Positions 5,369 to 6,156 of a stretch of 6,156 bases of DNA are shown here, piece by piece. The first letter of the stretch is position 1. Each line of letters opens with the position of its first letter. The notes under the pieces were generated by a model, which saw only the letters and a list, made by a program, of their open reading frames with translations, did no database searches and had not been told where the DNA came from. Position numbers and translations under genes: made by a program. Origin of the DNA: Methanosarcinales archaeon (GTDB lineage: Archaea; Halobacteriota; Syntropharchaeia; Alkanophagales; Methanospirareceae); contig JAODGV010000113.1 in assembly GCA_025464425.1 (NCBI GenBank), positions 1 to 6,156 of the forward strand, in the 5' to 3' direction.

Positions 5369-6156
5369 ATGAACAATCCAATAAAGAAGATACTGGCGAT
5401 TGGGTATTCAGTCAGGCATATAGTTTGTTCAGGTACCAGAGCGGGCTATGAGATGTATGCTGCCGATGCGTTCGGCGACGAAGATACGCTAAGATGCGCG
5501 GTGCGCTACACGCCACTGGAGAACATCAGACATGTGATTGATGATGTTGATGGCATCTTATTGGGTTCTGGTCTGGAGAATGCGGATCTGGGATTCATCA
5601 CGGAGGATAAGATACTGGGCAATTCCCCGGAGAGGATGCGCCAGGTATCGAATAAGGCATGGCTGGCAGACCGGCTTGATGAGTTGGACGTAGCCCATCC
5701 CCGTACATCCCTCATGGCGGATATTAACGCACAGAGGCTGAGATACCCGGTGGTGGTGAAGCCGATATATGGTGGTGGCGGTACAAATAACATACTGTGC
5801 ATGAAAGATAGTGATTTAACAAAATTTAAATCTTATGACTTCATATGCCAGGAATACATAAAAGGCACACACGCTTCCGTATCCACACTGTCAACCGGTA
5901 AAGAAGCCATATCAGTCGGTGTAAATGAGCAGCTGATTGGTGTGGCTTCGCTGCACGCACCGGGCTCGTTCTCTTACTGTGGCAATATCACGCCGCTCGT
6001 CTCGCAGGCTTCCGAGCGTATGTGTGAGATAGCAGAGTTCTTAACACTCGAATTCGGGCTGAAAGGCACAAATGGGTTCGATTTCGTCATAACAGGCGAG
6101 GGTCAGCCGTTACTGATAGAGGTAAATCCACGGTTTCAGGGCAGTCTCGATACCAT
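5369..6156 (+). CDS. ATP-grasp family ligase (COG2232-like), 3'-partial
   Basis: A predicted ATP-dependent carboxylate-amine or carboxylate-thiol ligase whose substrate is unknown. The 262 residues present show a Rossmann-like pre-ATP-grasp domain (KILAIGYSVRHIVCSGTRAGYEMYAADAFGD reduced to its key parts: IGYSVRHI near 11-18, Y-A-A-D near 30-33, FGD at 35-37). The ATP-grasp domain follows: VVVKP with K131, the glycine loop GGGGTNN (135-141), CQEYIKG (160-166), FDFV with D238, and the Mg2+-binding LLIEVNPRFQGS with E251 and N253. The frame is open to the window edge, so the C-terminus is missing. Start: ATG at 5369-5371; the closest upstream ATG (5355) is in another frame and stops at once. 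It follows mptN in the same direction 170 bases on, but probably with its own promoter. MfnD-like ligation in methanofuran synthesis is one thought, not a claim. Confidence 0.82.
   Translation, partial: MNNPIKKILAIGYSVRHIVCSGTRAGYEMYAADAFGDEDTLRCAVRYTPLENIRHVIDDVDGILLGSGLENADLGFITEDKILGNSPERMRQVSNKAWLADRLDELDVAHPRTSLMADINAQRLRYPVVVKPIYGGGGTNNILCMKDSDLTKFKSYDFICQEYIKGTHASVSTLSTGKEAISVGVNEQLIGVASLHAPGSFSYCGNITPLVSQASERMCEIAEFLTLEFGLKGTNGFDFVITGEGQPLLIEVNPRFQGSLDT

Overview
The window is from an archaeon, most likely a euryarchaeal methanogen or anaerobic methane oxidiser. It encodes archaeal/eukaryal-type ribosomal proteins S24e and S27ae, a heterodisulfide reductase HdrA, the coenzyme F420 enzyme CofD, and a RimK-like ATP-grasp ligase that best fits MptN, which adds glutamate to tetrahydromethanopterin. 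GC content is moderate, genes are tightly packed, and AGG and ATA codons are common. An ANME-1-like or related Methanomicrobia source would fit, but that is inference and no marker here settles it.

Layout from left to right. (1) 1-1846, plus: hdrA, start lost off the left edge, with a +1 frameshift at about 724-726. (2) 1841-2651, minus: an unrecognised protein of about 269 residues, also with a +1 frameshift at about 2002-2003. Its last 54 codons lie beyond an apparent stop, and its true stop overlaps that of hdrA in a shared TTATAA. (3) 2652-2806: a divergent promoter region. (4) 2807-3257, plus: an rps24e-rps27ae operon with an 11-nt gene overlap. (5) 3259-4159, minus: cofD, again with a +1 frameshift at about 3827-3828, and lacking two residues of the N-terminal glycine-rich loop. 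It ends one base from rps27ae. (6) 4160-4319: a divergent intergenic region with a long imperfect inverted repeat just before the next gene. (7) 4320-5198, plus: probable mptN. (8) 5199-5368: an intergenic region with a second, widely spaced inverted repeat and two possible promoters. (9) 5369-6156, plus: a second ATP-grasp enzyme, of another subfamily, running off the right edge.

The theme is the C1 and electron-carrier chemistry of methanogenesis or reverse methanogenesis. HdrA is the flavin subunit that handles CoM-S-S-CoB, CofD builds F420, MptN would convert H4MPT to tetrahydrosarcinapterin, and the last ligase is a candidate for another amide-forming step in cofactor or peptide synthesis. 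The ribosomal genes are housekeeping.

The most striking feature is that three genes in about 3.1 kb (1-4159 contains all of them) each carry one net +1 shift, while coding sequence on both sides remains well conserved. All three are explained by one surplus base in a short G/C run. Inserted-base errors in the assembly are the simplest reading; recent decay or recoding are less likely alternatives. I see no phage, CRISPR, transposon, tRNA or rRNA sequence, and no clear new multi-gene system.
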